The notes: generated by a model not told the origin, from the sequence alone. DNA of 16,657 bases from Bacteroidales bacterium (GCA_003451785.1 DMJL01000129.1:1-16657), one strand, 5' to 3'; positions 1-7,792 are shown, numbered from the stretch's first letter. A program made the numbers and translations.

Positions 1-2411
1 AACTCATACTCAACCTCCGATTCGGGAACTAAATCAATAAACTTGCTCCCGATAAGTTCCTTTTCTGATTTGCCAAATAGCGTGCAAAAAGCCATATTGA
101 CGAATGTAAGGGTGGTGTCGGGCAGGAACCGGATAATCAGTTCTTTCTGTGTTTCAACAATAGAATGAAGCAACTGATCTTTTCTAAACAATTCATCCTC
201 AGATAGCTTACTGCTGGTAATGTCCAAAAGGACTCCATGCCACAAAACACTTCCATCGCCCAGTTTTTGTGGTATAGATTGCCCGCTGACCCAGATAGTT
301 TCTCCATTGGGTAAATTCACCCTAAAGGTCTCTTGCCACACTGTTAGCTTTATAGCTGACTCTCTGACAGAAGTGAAAACCCTTTCTTTATCGGCAGGAT
401 AAATTGCATTAAACACAGGCGTGGCATCGAGGAGGACTTCTTTGGCTTCAACCCCATAAAGTTTCTTAATGCCGTCGCTTGACCAAGGAAAATAAGATGT
501 TTCATCAGGTAGAAGTTTGTATTGATATAACATTCCTGGTATGTTCTGCGAGATTAGGTTCAACCTGTTCAGCAGTTCTAATCTGGCTTCCTCTGCGAGT
601 TTTCGGTCAGTAATGTCTTCATGGGCAAGGACTATCTTGTTTTTATCTCCCACTAATGGGTTAACCCTTAGGTTAAACCACTTTTGGTTATTATGGGTTT
701 GAAATAGATATTCGATCTGGAAAGAATCCTTTCTCCCATCAAGCACATTAAAAATACCTTCCAATACATCTTTGGCAATAGGGTTTCCCTGATTAATTGC
801 TTTTTTGCAATCATCGAAGAAATTTGAACTTAGGGTGATATTTTCAAGTGTGTTGCTACAAAATAGCAACCCAAATTGGTTAATGTTTTCATTGGAGGAA
901 ATTATTGTACCAGTATTATCCACTACCATTATATGGTCAGTTAACGACGATAAAACGCTTCGGGTAAAAGCTTCGCTTTCCATTAGCAAACGCTTCTGCT
1001 GCTTTGATTGCGTCTCGTCTTGGAAGGCAACTACGATACCTGTCAATTCACCACCTACATCAAACACAGGTGCCCCAGTATTCATTACGGGCAAAGTATT
1101 GCCATCTTTGTGATACAATAATAATGTATGGTTGTCCATTTCCTTTAAAGTACCCTTTACTACCACATTTTCAAATATCTTGTCCTGCTTCTCACCAGTA
1201 TCTTCAATTATCACCGAATAGACCTCATTCACTTTTTTCCCCAAAGCCTCCGTTATTCCCCAGCCAGTCAATACTGATGCACTTCGGTTCATATATTGCA
1301 CATTGGCTTTCAAATCTGTAACAATAATACCCTCCTCAAGGCTATCCATAGTAATTTTATAAAGCTCTTGATTTTGCAAAAGCTCCTTTTCCTTCCAATA
1401 GAGATCGCGATACATCGTTTTTTCCCTGCGGTTCCTTATGAACCATGCAGCTAAAAAAGAAAGGATTAACAGAAGTAGGGAGAACCCAAATACTATAAAA
1501 GCAACTCTAAATCTTTCTTCAAGTACCTCTTTCATATCAACTTTTGTAATGAGGTACCAGGGAGTACTTTCAACCTTAGCTGCATACGATAGAACATCTA
1601 TTCCGCGGTAATCAACTGATAAGGTGGGACCAAGTTTCCCCCTTATGGCCTGTGATGCAGGCAATTCTAAATGCGACACCGGTAGTCGAAGGTTGAGTGC
1701 CGTATTTGCCCGGTGCCTAAGATTACTTAAATAAACTATCGTGTCATTCTCTACCCTGAAAATGAATGATTCGGCAGTTCTGCTTGGTAAGGGCAAAGTT
1801 TCGATTATAGGATATAGAAATTGGGCTGGATCCAATCTTGTAACCACACCGGCTAGAACATTACCAATCGTGTCATGAAGGACAAAAGCAAAGGAAATAA
1901 ATATTTTTCTCCCAATAGGTGTCTCATGCTTAAAAAGATCAGTTGTAACTTTGGTCTCCTGCTGGATAGCTATTCGTACTTTCTCTTGTTCTATAATTGC
2001 CAAGGTGCCATCCAAAGTACCTGATGAAGCTAATATTGTACCATTTAAAGAGAAAACAAAAATATCACAAAAGTTGTGTTCTTTACTTAATTGGTTTAAT
2101 TTCTGTTGAAGCCTTTGCTTTGATTTATTCGTGTTATAGGTCAAATAATTTTGAACTAATTCGATAAGAAAATTGTTTTGAGAAAGGTGTTGGAGGTCAT
2201 GATTCTCATCAGCATACCACTCTGAGATCCTTGTGGATTTAAGGCGAGCGACTGAAGAAATGGTCTCTACCTTCGAACCGAAGATATGGTCCAGTTCAAG
2301 TTGTAAAACCCAATAACTTCCAATTGAAATTCCAATTAAAAGAATTCCAAACAAAATCATTTGGTGCATTGGGATAGAAAACTTCTGTTTTGGGTGATTT
2401 TGTGTTTCCAT
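1..2411 (-). CDS. Multi-PAS membrane sensor with dCache-like periplasmic domain, probably a sensor histidine kinase (C-terminus outside window)
   Basis: I translated the minus strand from the ATG at 2411; the frame stays open for 803 codons to the window edge, so the gene is partial at its 3' end. An in-frame TGA lies shortly upstream and no earlier ATG falls between, so this is the first possible start. Residues about 18-36 form a membrane segment. Residues about 40-297 are extracytoplasmic and resemble a dCache sensor (the end reads TPWYLITKVD, typical of the membrane-proximal half). A second membrane segment spans about 303-325. The cytoplasmic part holds PAS-like domains starting near residues 345 (LEEGIIVTDLKANVQYMN), 479, 613 (PAS_3-like, ending WHGVLLDITSSKLSEDE) and 745. 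The output domain is not visible. Histidine kinase is the commonest output for this layout in Bacteroidota, but GGDEF or another output cannot be excluded. The ligand is unknown. Confidence 0.85.
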   Translation of the reverse strand, partial: METQNHPKQKFSIPMHQMILFGILLIGISIGSYWVLQLELDHIFGSKVETISSVARLKSTRISEWYADENHDLQHLSQNNFLIELVQNYLTYNTNKSKQRLQQKLNQLSKEHNFCDIFVFSLNGTILASSGTLDGTLAIIEQEKVRIAIQQETKVTTDLFKHETPIGRKIFISFAFVLHDTIGNVLAGVVTRLDPAQFLYPIIETLPLPSRTAESFIFRVENDTIVYLSNLRHRANTALNLRLPVSHLELPASQAIRGKLGPTLSVDYRGIDVLSYAAKVESTPWYLITKVDMKEVLEERFRVAFIVFGFSLLLLILSFLAAWFIRNRREKTMYRDLYWKEKELLQNQELYKITMDSLEEGIIVTDLKANVQYMNRSASVLTGWGITEALGKKVNEVYSVIIEDTGEKQDKIFENVVVKGTLKEMDNHTLLLYHKDGNTLPVMNTGAPVFDVGGELTGIVVAFQDETQSKQQKRLLMESEAFTRSVLSSLTDHIMVVDNTGTIISSNENINQFGLLFCSNTLENITLSSNFFDDCKKAINQGNPIAKDVLEGIFNVLDGRKDSFQIEYLFQTHNNQKWFNLRVNPLVGDKNKIVLAHEDITDRKLAEEARLELLNRLNLISQNIPGMLYQYKLLPDETSYFPWSSDGIKKLYGVEAKEVLLDATPVFNAIYPADKERVFTSVRESAIKLTVWQETFRVNLPNGETIWVSGQSIPQKLGDGSVLWHGVLLDITSSKLSEDELFRKDQLLHSIVETQKELIIRFLPDTTLTFVNMAFCTLFGKSEKELIGSKFIDLVPESEVEYE

Positions 2412-2885
2412 TTGAATAGTTTGAAATGGGAAAAATGATATATTTCAAGGCAGTAGTGTCCAGTAAAATGCGCGGAAAACATCACTTTGTCCTATAAAAA
2501 AAAGTCTTTCAGAACTTTTGAGACCCAAATGGGGAGTATAGCTGCCAATCCGCCCAGCCCTCCTCAATAATAATGCACCTGTCTGTCTTTCCAAACGAAG
2601 TGATGAACCTAATACCTATTATGTTTTGATGTTTATTATTTTTCTCTGACACAAATGTTTTAAATGCACTTTAGTTTATCCATATTTATGCCTTAGGTGA
2701 AAATCTTGAAACGGAGTTCAGTATTTCGATAAAGCATATTAAAGGACTTCAATTATTTTAAAACCATCAGACTTCCTTAACAGAATGTTTGATGAGATAT
2801 CTTTAGGATATTTCTTATTCTTGCCATCTGAAACAACTCATAGGTAATCTGGAGTAAATTGAACTACCAAATACAAATATAACAA
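2412..2885. other. Intergenic gap between sensor gene and insertion sequence
   Basis: This 474-bp stretch holds no convincing gene. It must contain the promoter of the minus-strand sensor, but I found no clean TAnnTTTG box close to its start. On the minus strand a 43-codon open frame without a start codon covers about 2445-2576 and ends FRAFYWTLLP; it looks like a non-coding dispersed repeat or an old insertion-sequence remnant, not a gene. The part nearest the insertion sequence (2650-2885) is AT-rich and featureless by eye. Confidence 0.5.
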
Positions 2886-3029
2886 TGAGTCCACTCCGAA
2901 AAGTCGGACTAACAAATTTAGCAAATTGATTTTTGATTAAATAGTGTGGTGCTAACATTTAATAAAAGTTATAAACAATTATTTGTCAACAACTTAAAAT
3001 GTTTTTTTGAGTTTTTTGTGTTATCTTTG
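2886..3029 (+). repeat. 144-bp inverted, diverged copy of the insertion-sequence promoter end
   Basis: Read on the plus strand, 2886-3029 matches the reverse complement of 4749-4892 over 144 bases with 6 mismatches and no gap that I can find. It starts with the same terminal TGAGTCCACT and stops at the final G of the -7 box TATCTTTG. Immediately afterwards, sharing TG, begins the 3' terminal repeat of the insertion sequence. The outer copy carries CTCCG where both true IS ends carry CTTCT, so it appears to be an older or related end fragment and not the active terminus. Confidence 0.9.
3022..3029 (+). promoter_or_regulatory. Possible antisense promoter -7 box in the duplicated IS end
   Basis: The box TATCTTTG fits the Bacteroidota -7 consensus TAnnTTTG and is a copy of the transposase promoter box. 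It points rightward, so a transcript would start near 3036 and run antisense to the 3' end of the transposase gene. The matching -33 element, TTG in the functional copy, reads ATG here (2999-3001), so activity may be weak. Confidence 0.3.
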
Positions 3030-3046
3030 AGTCCACTTCTAAAAGT
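3028..3046 (+). repeat. IS terminal inverted repeat, transposase 3' side
   Basis: Nineteen bases identical to the reverse complement of 4874-4892. Bases 3033-3048 form a perfect hairpin (CCACTT, loop CTAA, AAGTGG). The transposase stop codon (TAG, 3039-3041 on the minus strand) lies inside this repeat. Confidence 0.85.
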
Positions 3047-4727
3047 GGCATTTTCTGATGGTTACTATTTCAATGTTTTTCGGAAAAAAGATTATCAGAA
3101 ATAAAAAAGCCAAGGGAATTGGAAAATGTTTTAAAAAAGTGAAGGTTTTTGGGATAAAACAGCCCCATTTTTTGCTTTTTTGCCAACATATATGCGTTCC
3201 TTGATATGTTTGTTTGATATAGTTGAGTATCCTGACAAAGTTAATCCATAGACACCTACAAGTTGCCCATATTTGTTGCTTTATCAGTGTTCGGTACTTG
3301 GATTTTTTATTTCTCAGATGGTATGCCAATTGAAAAATAGTTGCCTCTACATTGTTTCGCTTATGGAGTTCTTTTATTGACCTCTGGTTGATGGTCTTTC
3401 TGATCATTGCCGCCCTTATGGCAGACTGCCCAAAGTAGATTTTTTTGTGATCGCTTATGATAAAATAGCGGTCTTCTTTGCTGTTCTTGTTTTTTGTTGC
3501 CAATTTAGCGATCTGACACTCTGATGTCTGTGTGTCTGTAACAAGTAATCCTTGATCTGTAATCTGAAGGTCAAAACGAGATTTTGCGCCTTGCACGCCA
3601 GTGAACACCATATCTATGTTTTCGCAAAATGCGTCATTGTCAGGACTTTGGTATGCTCCATCAGCATACACCTTTTCTACCTTCTGCCCGGTAACTTGTG
3701 TGGTAGCCACAATGGCAGGTTCAACAAATTCTTTATCGGGCGTGTTTGCTTTATCCACAATCACATTGGTAATCAGATTAAGATTGCCCTCCGAGTTGGA
3801 TTCTGTAATATTCACGCTATAGCCCTTTACTTGTTCTCCTGCTTTGTTTCGGTAAGCACTGTCGGGGTCATGCGGAGACTGCACACTTGATGAAGATATT
3901 TCTTCTTTGGGGCGAAGTTCAACCCTAAGGTCTTCAGTTATTTGATATTGCTCATTAAACACACGCCAAAGCAGTTCAAACGGCTGGGTTTTAATACCAT
4001 CAAATAGCTTGAGCATCTTGTAGGTAAGTATCCCTATTGGTTGCAGGCGGCTTGTGATTTCTTCTCTGGAACTGCGATAAACAGTTTTGCCAGTTTCTTC
4101 ATTACAAAGAGCTTGGAGCTGTTCCATATCTGTTGCATGGATTCTTGATTTAGCAACTTTATCCAACGACTTATAGAACATACAAAGAGTCTGGTGTATG
4201 AGTTCGTAACGACCAAAAAAAGCAATGTTACTGCCAATGAGCTTGCTGTCCATGCGAATACTACGACCGTTGACTTCAAACTCCCGAACTTGTCCACGGG
4301 TGATGTTACTGAAGGTATTTGCTATCAAGTCCTCACCGCTTTGTCTTTGATATTCATATATTCGTTTGCGCAATAGGTAATATGTGGACTCTGATGGAAT
4401 AGAATCGTTCATGTTAAACAAACCAATGGCACTACGAACCAACAAGTTGAACCGACAATGCTCAAACAACTGCGAATCGCTCCACCCAAACGATTCTTTG
4501 AGTATCATCATGCCAATCAAGGTACAAATAGAAGCATTAGGGGCTCCCATAGATTCGCTGTATAAAACACTATAGATGGATTCATCAATACGCATGACTA
4601 TTTGTTCTCTGAATTGGTTATGCCAATGCCCACCATCGTTGTATTGCTTATTGGCTACACCATCCAGCATGGCCGTAACATTGGCGAATGCATCTAATTG
4701 GGGTTGTTTGTTTGATTTCTTAAACAT
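3039..4727 (-). CDS. IS1182-family DDE transposase
   Basis: This 562-residue protein should catalyse cut and strand transfer of the surrounding element. The N-terminal part carries the IS1182-type recognition region (residues 92-122, including RFNLLVRSAIGLF and PSESTYYLLRKRI). The catalytic triad is probably D160 (RMDSKLIG), D356 (VYADGAYQ) and E461 (NNVEATIFQLAYH); the last block is the family hallmark. The length matches complete IS1182 transposases and there is no frameshift or internal stop, so it may be active. The C-terminal 40 residues are hydrophobic and end within the terminal inverted repeat. The start at 4727 is 15 nt downstream of the predicted transcription start. Confidence 0.93.
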   Translation of the reverse strand: MFKKSNKQPQLDAFANVTAMLDGVANKQYNDGGHWHNQFREQIVMRIDESIYSVLYSESMGAPNASICTLIGMMILKESFGWSDSQLFEHCRFNLLVRSAIGLFNMNDSIPSESTYYLLRKRIYEYQRQSGEDLIANTFSNITRGQVREFEVNGRSIRMDSKLIGSNIAFFGRYELIHQTLCMFYKSLDKVAKSRIHATDMEQLQALCNEETGKTVYRSSREEITSRLQPIGILTYKMLKLFDGIKTQPFELLWRVFNEQYQITEDLRVELRPKEEISSSSVQSPHDPDSAYRNKAGEQVKGYSVNITESNSEGNLNLITNVIVDKANTPDKEFVEPAIVATTQVTGQKVEKVYADGAYQSPDNDAFCENIDMVFTGVQGAKSRFDLQITDQGLLVTDTQTSECQIAKLATKNKNSKEDRYFIISDHKKIYFGQSAIRAAMIRKTINQRSIKELHKRNNVEATIFQLAYHLRNKKSKYRTLIKQQIWATCRCLWINFVRILNYIKQTYQGTHICWQKSKKWGCFIPKTFTFLKHFPIPLAFLFLIIFFPKNIEIVTIRKCHF

Positions 4728-4748
4728 AGCAGTGCTTATTTTTCAAAC

Positions 4749-4779
4749 CAAAGATAACACAAAAAACTCAAAAAAACAA
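4749..4779 (-). promoter_or_regulatory. Transposase promoter, TTG-N20-TATCTTTG
   Basis: On the minus strand a TTG (4777-4779) lies 20 bases before TATCTTTG (4749-4756), which fits the Bacteroidota -33/-7 consensus. Transcription would start near 4742, leaving a leader of about 15 nt before the transposase ATG. The promoter lies within the duplicated 144-bp end. Confidence 0.6.
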
Positions 4780-4873
4780 TTTAAGTTGTTGACAAATAAT
4801 TGTTTATAACTTTTATTAAATGTTAACACCACACTATTTAATCTAAAATCAGTTTGCTAAATTTGTTAGTCCG

Positions 4874-4892
4874 ACTTTTAGAAGTGGACTCA
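4874..4892 (-). repeat. IS terminal inverted repeat, promoter side
   Basis: Reverse complement reads TGAGTCCACTTCTAAAAGT, identical to 3028-3046. With flanking bases it can fold into a stem AGTCC-ACTT / AAGT-GGACT with one bulged G (4868-4890). Confidence 0.85.
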
Positions 4893-4904
4893 AACATGGA
4901 GTTC

Positions 4905-4939
4905 CATCCGACCTTAAACCTTAAAATTATTTACGGATG
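4905..4939 (-). terminator. Weak hairpin downstream of thyA
   Basis: CATCCG (4905-4910) and CGGATG (4934-4939) can pair around a 23-base loop just after the thyA stop codon. The stem is only 6 bp and has no clear T-run, so a terminator role is tentative. The IS end begins 12 bp beyond it. Confidence 0.25.
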
Positions 4940-4953
4940 AAAACAACAACAAT

Positions 4954-5745
4954 TTAAACGGCGATAGGTGCTTTTATAGCTGGGTGGGGATCGTAGCCTT
5001 GTAGGTAAAAATCCTCGTATTTGAAATCCAATAAATCCGATACTTGTGGGTTAAGTTGCATTATAGGCAATGGGCGAGCCAAGCGACTCAATTGTAGTTT
5101 GGCTTGTTCTATATGATTTAGATACAGGTGAGCGTCTCCAAAAGTATGGATAAATTCACCGGGTAAAAGGTCGCAAACCTGCGCCACCATCATGGTGAGA
5201 AGGGAATAGGAGGCTATGTTGAAAGGTACACCCAAGAAAATATCAGCACTTCGTTGATAAAGCTGGCACGATAACCGTCCATTTCCAACATAGAACTGAA
5301 ACAACACATGACAAGGAGGGAGTGCCATTTTGTTTATTTCGCCCGCATTCCAAGCGTTAACAATCAATCGGCGCGAATCGGGATTATTTCGCAAAGTTTC
5401 TATCAAGATGGCTATTTGGTCTATTGTAGCTCCATCAGCATTCCAGCTTCGCCACTGGGCACCGTAAACCGGACCTAACTCTCCATTTTCGTCAGCCCAT
5501 TCGTCCCAGATGGTTACACCATTTTCGCTGAGGTATTTAATATTGGTGCTACCGCTCAAGAACCAAAGCAACTCGTGGATAATACTTTTTAGGTGGATTT
5601 TCTTTGTAGTAATAAGCGGAAAGCCTTCCTGAAGGTCGAACCGCATTTGATGCCCAAAAATACTTAGTGTGCCTGTACCCGTGCGGTCAGATTTTTGCAC
5701 CCCATGGTCGAGCACTTTTTGTAGCAGTTGGTGATATTGCTCCAT
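4954..5745 (-). CDS. thyA: Thymidylate synthase
   Basis: ThyA converts dUMP to dTMP in the cytoplasm using methylene-tetrahydrofolate, the last step of de novo dTMP synthesis. The 263-residue product from the ATG at 5745 matches the family length (E. coli 264). Visible motifs: the dUMP phosphate Arg in SDRTGTGT (R21), the nucleophile C145 in PPCHVLFQFYV, the QRSADIFLGVPFNIASY block (D168, N176), H206 and Y208 in DAHLYLNHIE, and the C-terminal IKAPIAV. An in-frame ATG at 5895 would add 50 residues, but that stretch contains a terminator and the thyA promoter and matches no family sequence, so I reject it. The neighbour upstream is a nucleoside transporter, also tied to pyrimidine supply. A separate dihydrofolate reductase gene is not seen here. 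Confidence 0.97.
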   Translation of the reverse strand: MEQYHQLLQKVLDHGVQKSDRTGTGTLSIFGHQMRFDLQEGFPLITTKKIHLKSIIHELLWFLSGSTNIKYLSENGVTIWDEWADENGELGPVYGAQWRSWNADGATIDQIAILIETLRNNPDSRRLIVNAWNAGEINKMALPPCHVLFQFYVGNGRLSCQLYQRSADIFLGVPFNIASYSLLTMMVAQVCDLLPGEFIHTFGDAHLYLNHIEQAKLQLSRLARPLPIMQLNPQVSDLLDFKYEDFYLQGYDPHPAIKAPIAV

Positions 5746-5760
5746 ATTTTTTGTTTGGGT

Positions 5761-5791
5761 CAAAATTAAATTTTTGAAAAGGCATAAGCAA
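5761..5791 (-). promoter_or_regulatory. thyA promoter, TTG-N20-TAATTTTG
   Basis: On the minus strand TTG (5789-5791) precedes TAATTTTG (5761-5768) by 20 bases, a full match to the Bacteroidota promoter and the same spacing as the transposase promoter. Transcription would start near 5754, giving a leader of only about 9 nt and fixing the thyA start at 5745. Confidence 0.6.
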
Positions 5792-5836
5792 GCAACAAGA
5801 TCCTTTTTTCTTAATCGCTCGATTTTTAATTGAACA

Positions 5837-5870
5837 TAAAAGCGGGCAAGATTACTCATGCCCGCTTTTA
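5837..5870 (-). terminator. Hairpin terminator between nucleoside transporter and thyA
   Basis: A perfect 12-bp inverted repeat (5837-5848 and 5859-5870; TAAAAGCGGGCA and its complement) with a 10-base loop lies 27 bp after the transporter stop codon. The GC-rich core followed by TTTTA on either strand fits an intrinsic terminator that could work in both directions. It separates the transporter transcript from thyA. Confidence 0.8.
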
Positions 5871-5896
5871 TTAACATAGTATTTTCACAGTTCAAG

Positions 5897-7729
5897 TTAG
5901 CCCAATATTACGCCAACTATTGTAGCACTTATCAATGCCGCAAGAGTTCCGCCCAATAGCGCGCGCATTCCAAATTGCGAAAGGGTTACCCGTTGGTTTG
6001 GAGCCAGCGAGCCTATACCCCCAATTTGGATGCCAATGCTTGCAAAGTTTGCAAATCCGCAAAGCATATAAGTAGCCATGATTATGGTTTTTGGATCGTA
6101 GAATGCACCGGCTTCTTTCAATTCTGCAAGACTAACATAGCCAATAAATTCGGTCATGATAATCTTTTCGCCTAAGAGTCTCCCGGCTAAGGTTATATCG
6201 GGCAAGCTAACTCCTATCAACCACATGATGGGCGAGAATACATATCCTAAAATGAATTGTAGCGAAAGTCGCTCAAATTGACCGCCAGTTGCAGCAAGAA
6301 TGGCATCGTTTAGGTTGGTCCACTGACCAATTTGCCCGGCAATGAAGTTAAACATTGCAATAAAAGCAATGAATACCAGCAACATAGCAGCAACATTTGC
6401 AGCAAGTTTAAGTCCTTCGGTAGTACCGTTGGAAATAGCGTCCAATATGTTGCTGCCAATTCGCTCCTTGCTTACCACCACTTCTGTGTTAATGGTTTCT
6501 GTTTGTGGTACAAGAATTTTTGCAATTACAACTGCTCCCGGTGCCGCCATCACGGAGGCTGCCAATAGGTGTTTTGCAAACATGAGCCTCTGTACCGGGT
6601 CGTCGCCTCCCAAAAAGCTGATATAGGCTGCCAAAACTCCGCCGGCCATAGTTGCCATACCCCCTGTCATTACCATTAAAATTTCTGAACGATTCATCTT
6701 GGGCAAGTAGTGCTTAATCATCAATGGAGCCTCGGTTTGGCCCAAAAAGATGTTTCCGGCAACTGCCAAACTTTCAGCACCCGACAAACGCATTGCTTTG
6801 GTCATAACCCAAGCCAAACCATAAACCACTTTTTGAATGATCCCTAAGTAAAACAGCAGACTCGTGAGGGCAGAAAAGAAAATAATGGTTGGTAAAACCT
6901 GAAACGCAAATATAAATCCATAGGTAGAGGTATCCAAAAATCCTGCAAACAGAAACTCTGTTCCTGCTTTGGTGAAATCCAGAACTCTTACAAATACTTG
7001 TCCTACCGATTCGAAGGCAAATTGCACCGGTGGCAGTTTTAGTATGGCAAATGCAAGCAAAATTTGTATTCCAAGACCAATTCCTACCGATTTCCAGTTT
7101 ATTGCCCTTCTGTTGGAGCTAAACAACAAAGCAATAAAAATGATGGAAATCATGCCCAGTAATCCCCGCATAAGCCCATAGAGAGAAAATCCAGTACCTG
7201 CATCAACTACTTCCGGGGTTTGTGGTACAAAATGATAGGTGTATCCGTTTTGCGATAACTTCAAGCTCCCACTATCGTGATTCTCAATCAGGAAGGTTGT
7301 TGGAGTAGTTGTGGATGTCAATTGCTGATTAGCCGTTTGTCTGGCTATTTCATTGCCATCATAGAAGTAAACAAGTTCTGATACACCTTCAACAAGTGTA
7401 AATGCCACCGAATCAACTGGCGATGCAAAATCGGCAGGTAGTTGTTGCAAAACTATGATGTTGTTGGCTTGTTGCCAAGTTCCTGCCAACGAAATGCCGA
7501 ACAAATTTCCCGATGATGTAAAATTGGATGCTTCGCCCGACTCAAGGCTCAGAAATTCGCCCTGAGTAGCCATTGTGGTTTCTCCTGTGGCAGTGTTCAC
7601 TATTTTCTCCAATTGCCATTGTTGAGCAATTTCCGGCACAGCTTCAGTAGTTTCAGCTTGGGCGCAGGAGCTCATTATTAAGGAGAGCAACAGTAATTTT
7701 AATAATTGAAAAGGCTTTAAGATTTTCAT
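5897..7729 (-). CDS. NupC-family concentrative nucleoside transporter with N-terminal lipoprotein-like domain
   Basis: Residues 181-610 are a CNT-family cation/nucleoside symporter of the inner membrane. The binding motifs are clear: GQTEAPL (330-336), MATMAGGVLAAYIS (358-371), EFIGY (527-531) and ATYMLCGFANFASIG (552-566). Q331/T332/E333, E527, N561 and S564 correspond to the nucleoside-contacting residues known from the Vibrio cholerae CNT structure. The N-terminus is unusual: a lipoprotein-type signal with the lipobox-like IMSSC (C22) and then about 158 soluble residues (23-180) with a lipocalin-like start (QQWQLEKIVNTATGE). E. coli-type NupC is about 400 residues, so this one is extended by roughly 180-200. 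The added part should lie outside the inner membrane; its role is unknown. Whether C22 is really cleaved and lipidated cannot be told. A terminator follows the gene. Confidence 0.92.
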   Translation of the reverse strand: MKILKPFQLLKLLLLSLIMSSCAQAETTEAVPEIAQQWQLEKIVNTATGETTMATQGEFLSLESGEASNFTSSGNLFGISLAGTWQQANNIIVLQQLPADFASPVDSVAFTLVEGVSELVYFYDGNEIARQTANQQLTSTTTPTTFLIENHDSGSLKLSQNGYTYHFVPQTPEVVDAGTGFSLYGLMRGLLGMISIIFIALLFSSNRRAINWKSVGIGLGIQILLAFAILKLPPVQFAFESVGQVFVRVLDFTKAGTEFLFAGFLDTSTYGFIFAFQVLPTIIFFSALTSLLFYLGIIQKVVYGLAWVMTKAMRLSGAESLAVAGNIFLGQTEAPLMIKHYLPKMNRSEILMVMTGGMATMAGGVLAAYISFLGGDDPVQRLMFAKHLLAASVMAAPGAVVIAKILVPQTETINTEVVVSKERIGSNILDAISNGTTEGLKLAANVAAMLLVFIAFIAMFNFIAGQIGQWTNLNDAILAATGGQFERLSLQFILGYVFSPIMWLIGVSLPDITLAGRLLGEKIIMTEFIGYVSLAELKEAGAFYDPKTIIMATYMLCGFANFASIGIQIGGIGSLAPNQRVTLSQFGMRALLGGTLAALISATIVGVILG

Positions 7730-7792
7730 TTTAAATATAATTTACAAGAATATTGAATTAGGCATGGCGATGCAGTAAATAAAAACAGGGTG

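Larger units (their letters stand above)
3028..4892 (-). mobile_element. IS1182-like insertion sequence, complete, 1.87 kb
   Basis: The element is bounded by 19-bp perfect inverted repeats TGAGTCCACTTCTAAAAGT at 3028-3046 and, reverse complemented, 4874-4892. It contains one transposase gene on the minus strand. I set the left end at 3028 because that copy of the terminal sequence is identical to the right end, whereas the copy at 2886 has diverged. No clear target-site duplication is seen with either choice of left end. The IS lies 61 bp downstream of the thyA stop codon and carries no cargo gene. Confidence 0.8.
4749..4892 (-). repeat. IS promoter end, partner of the 144-bp inverted copy
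   Basis: The reverse complement of this segment matches 2886-3029 with 6 mismatches in 144 bases. It holds the terminal inverted repeat (4874-4892) and the transposase promoter. Confidence 0.9.

Noticed and set aside
805..1321. Two plus-strand open frames of about 100 codons
   Set aside because: They are antisense to the PAS region of the sensor, whose own frame is open and shows clear domains.
2886..4892. Treating the element as an IS with 144-bp terminal repeats ending at 2886
   Set aside because: The internal terminal repeat at 3028 is identical to the right end, whereas the one at 2886 is diverged; 3028 is the better end, though genome-wide copies should decide.
2881..4896. A target-site duplication (AACA on both sides)
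   Set aside because: The AACA at 2881-2884 and at 4893-4897 do not lie at equal distance from the ends, so the match is probably chance in AT-rich DNA.
5746..5895. A 50-residue N-terminal extension of ThyA from the ATG at 5895
   Set aside because: It covers a perfect terminator hairpin and a good promoter, and ThyA from the ATG at 5745 already has the full family length and N-terminus.
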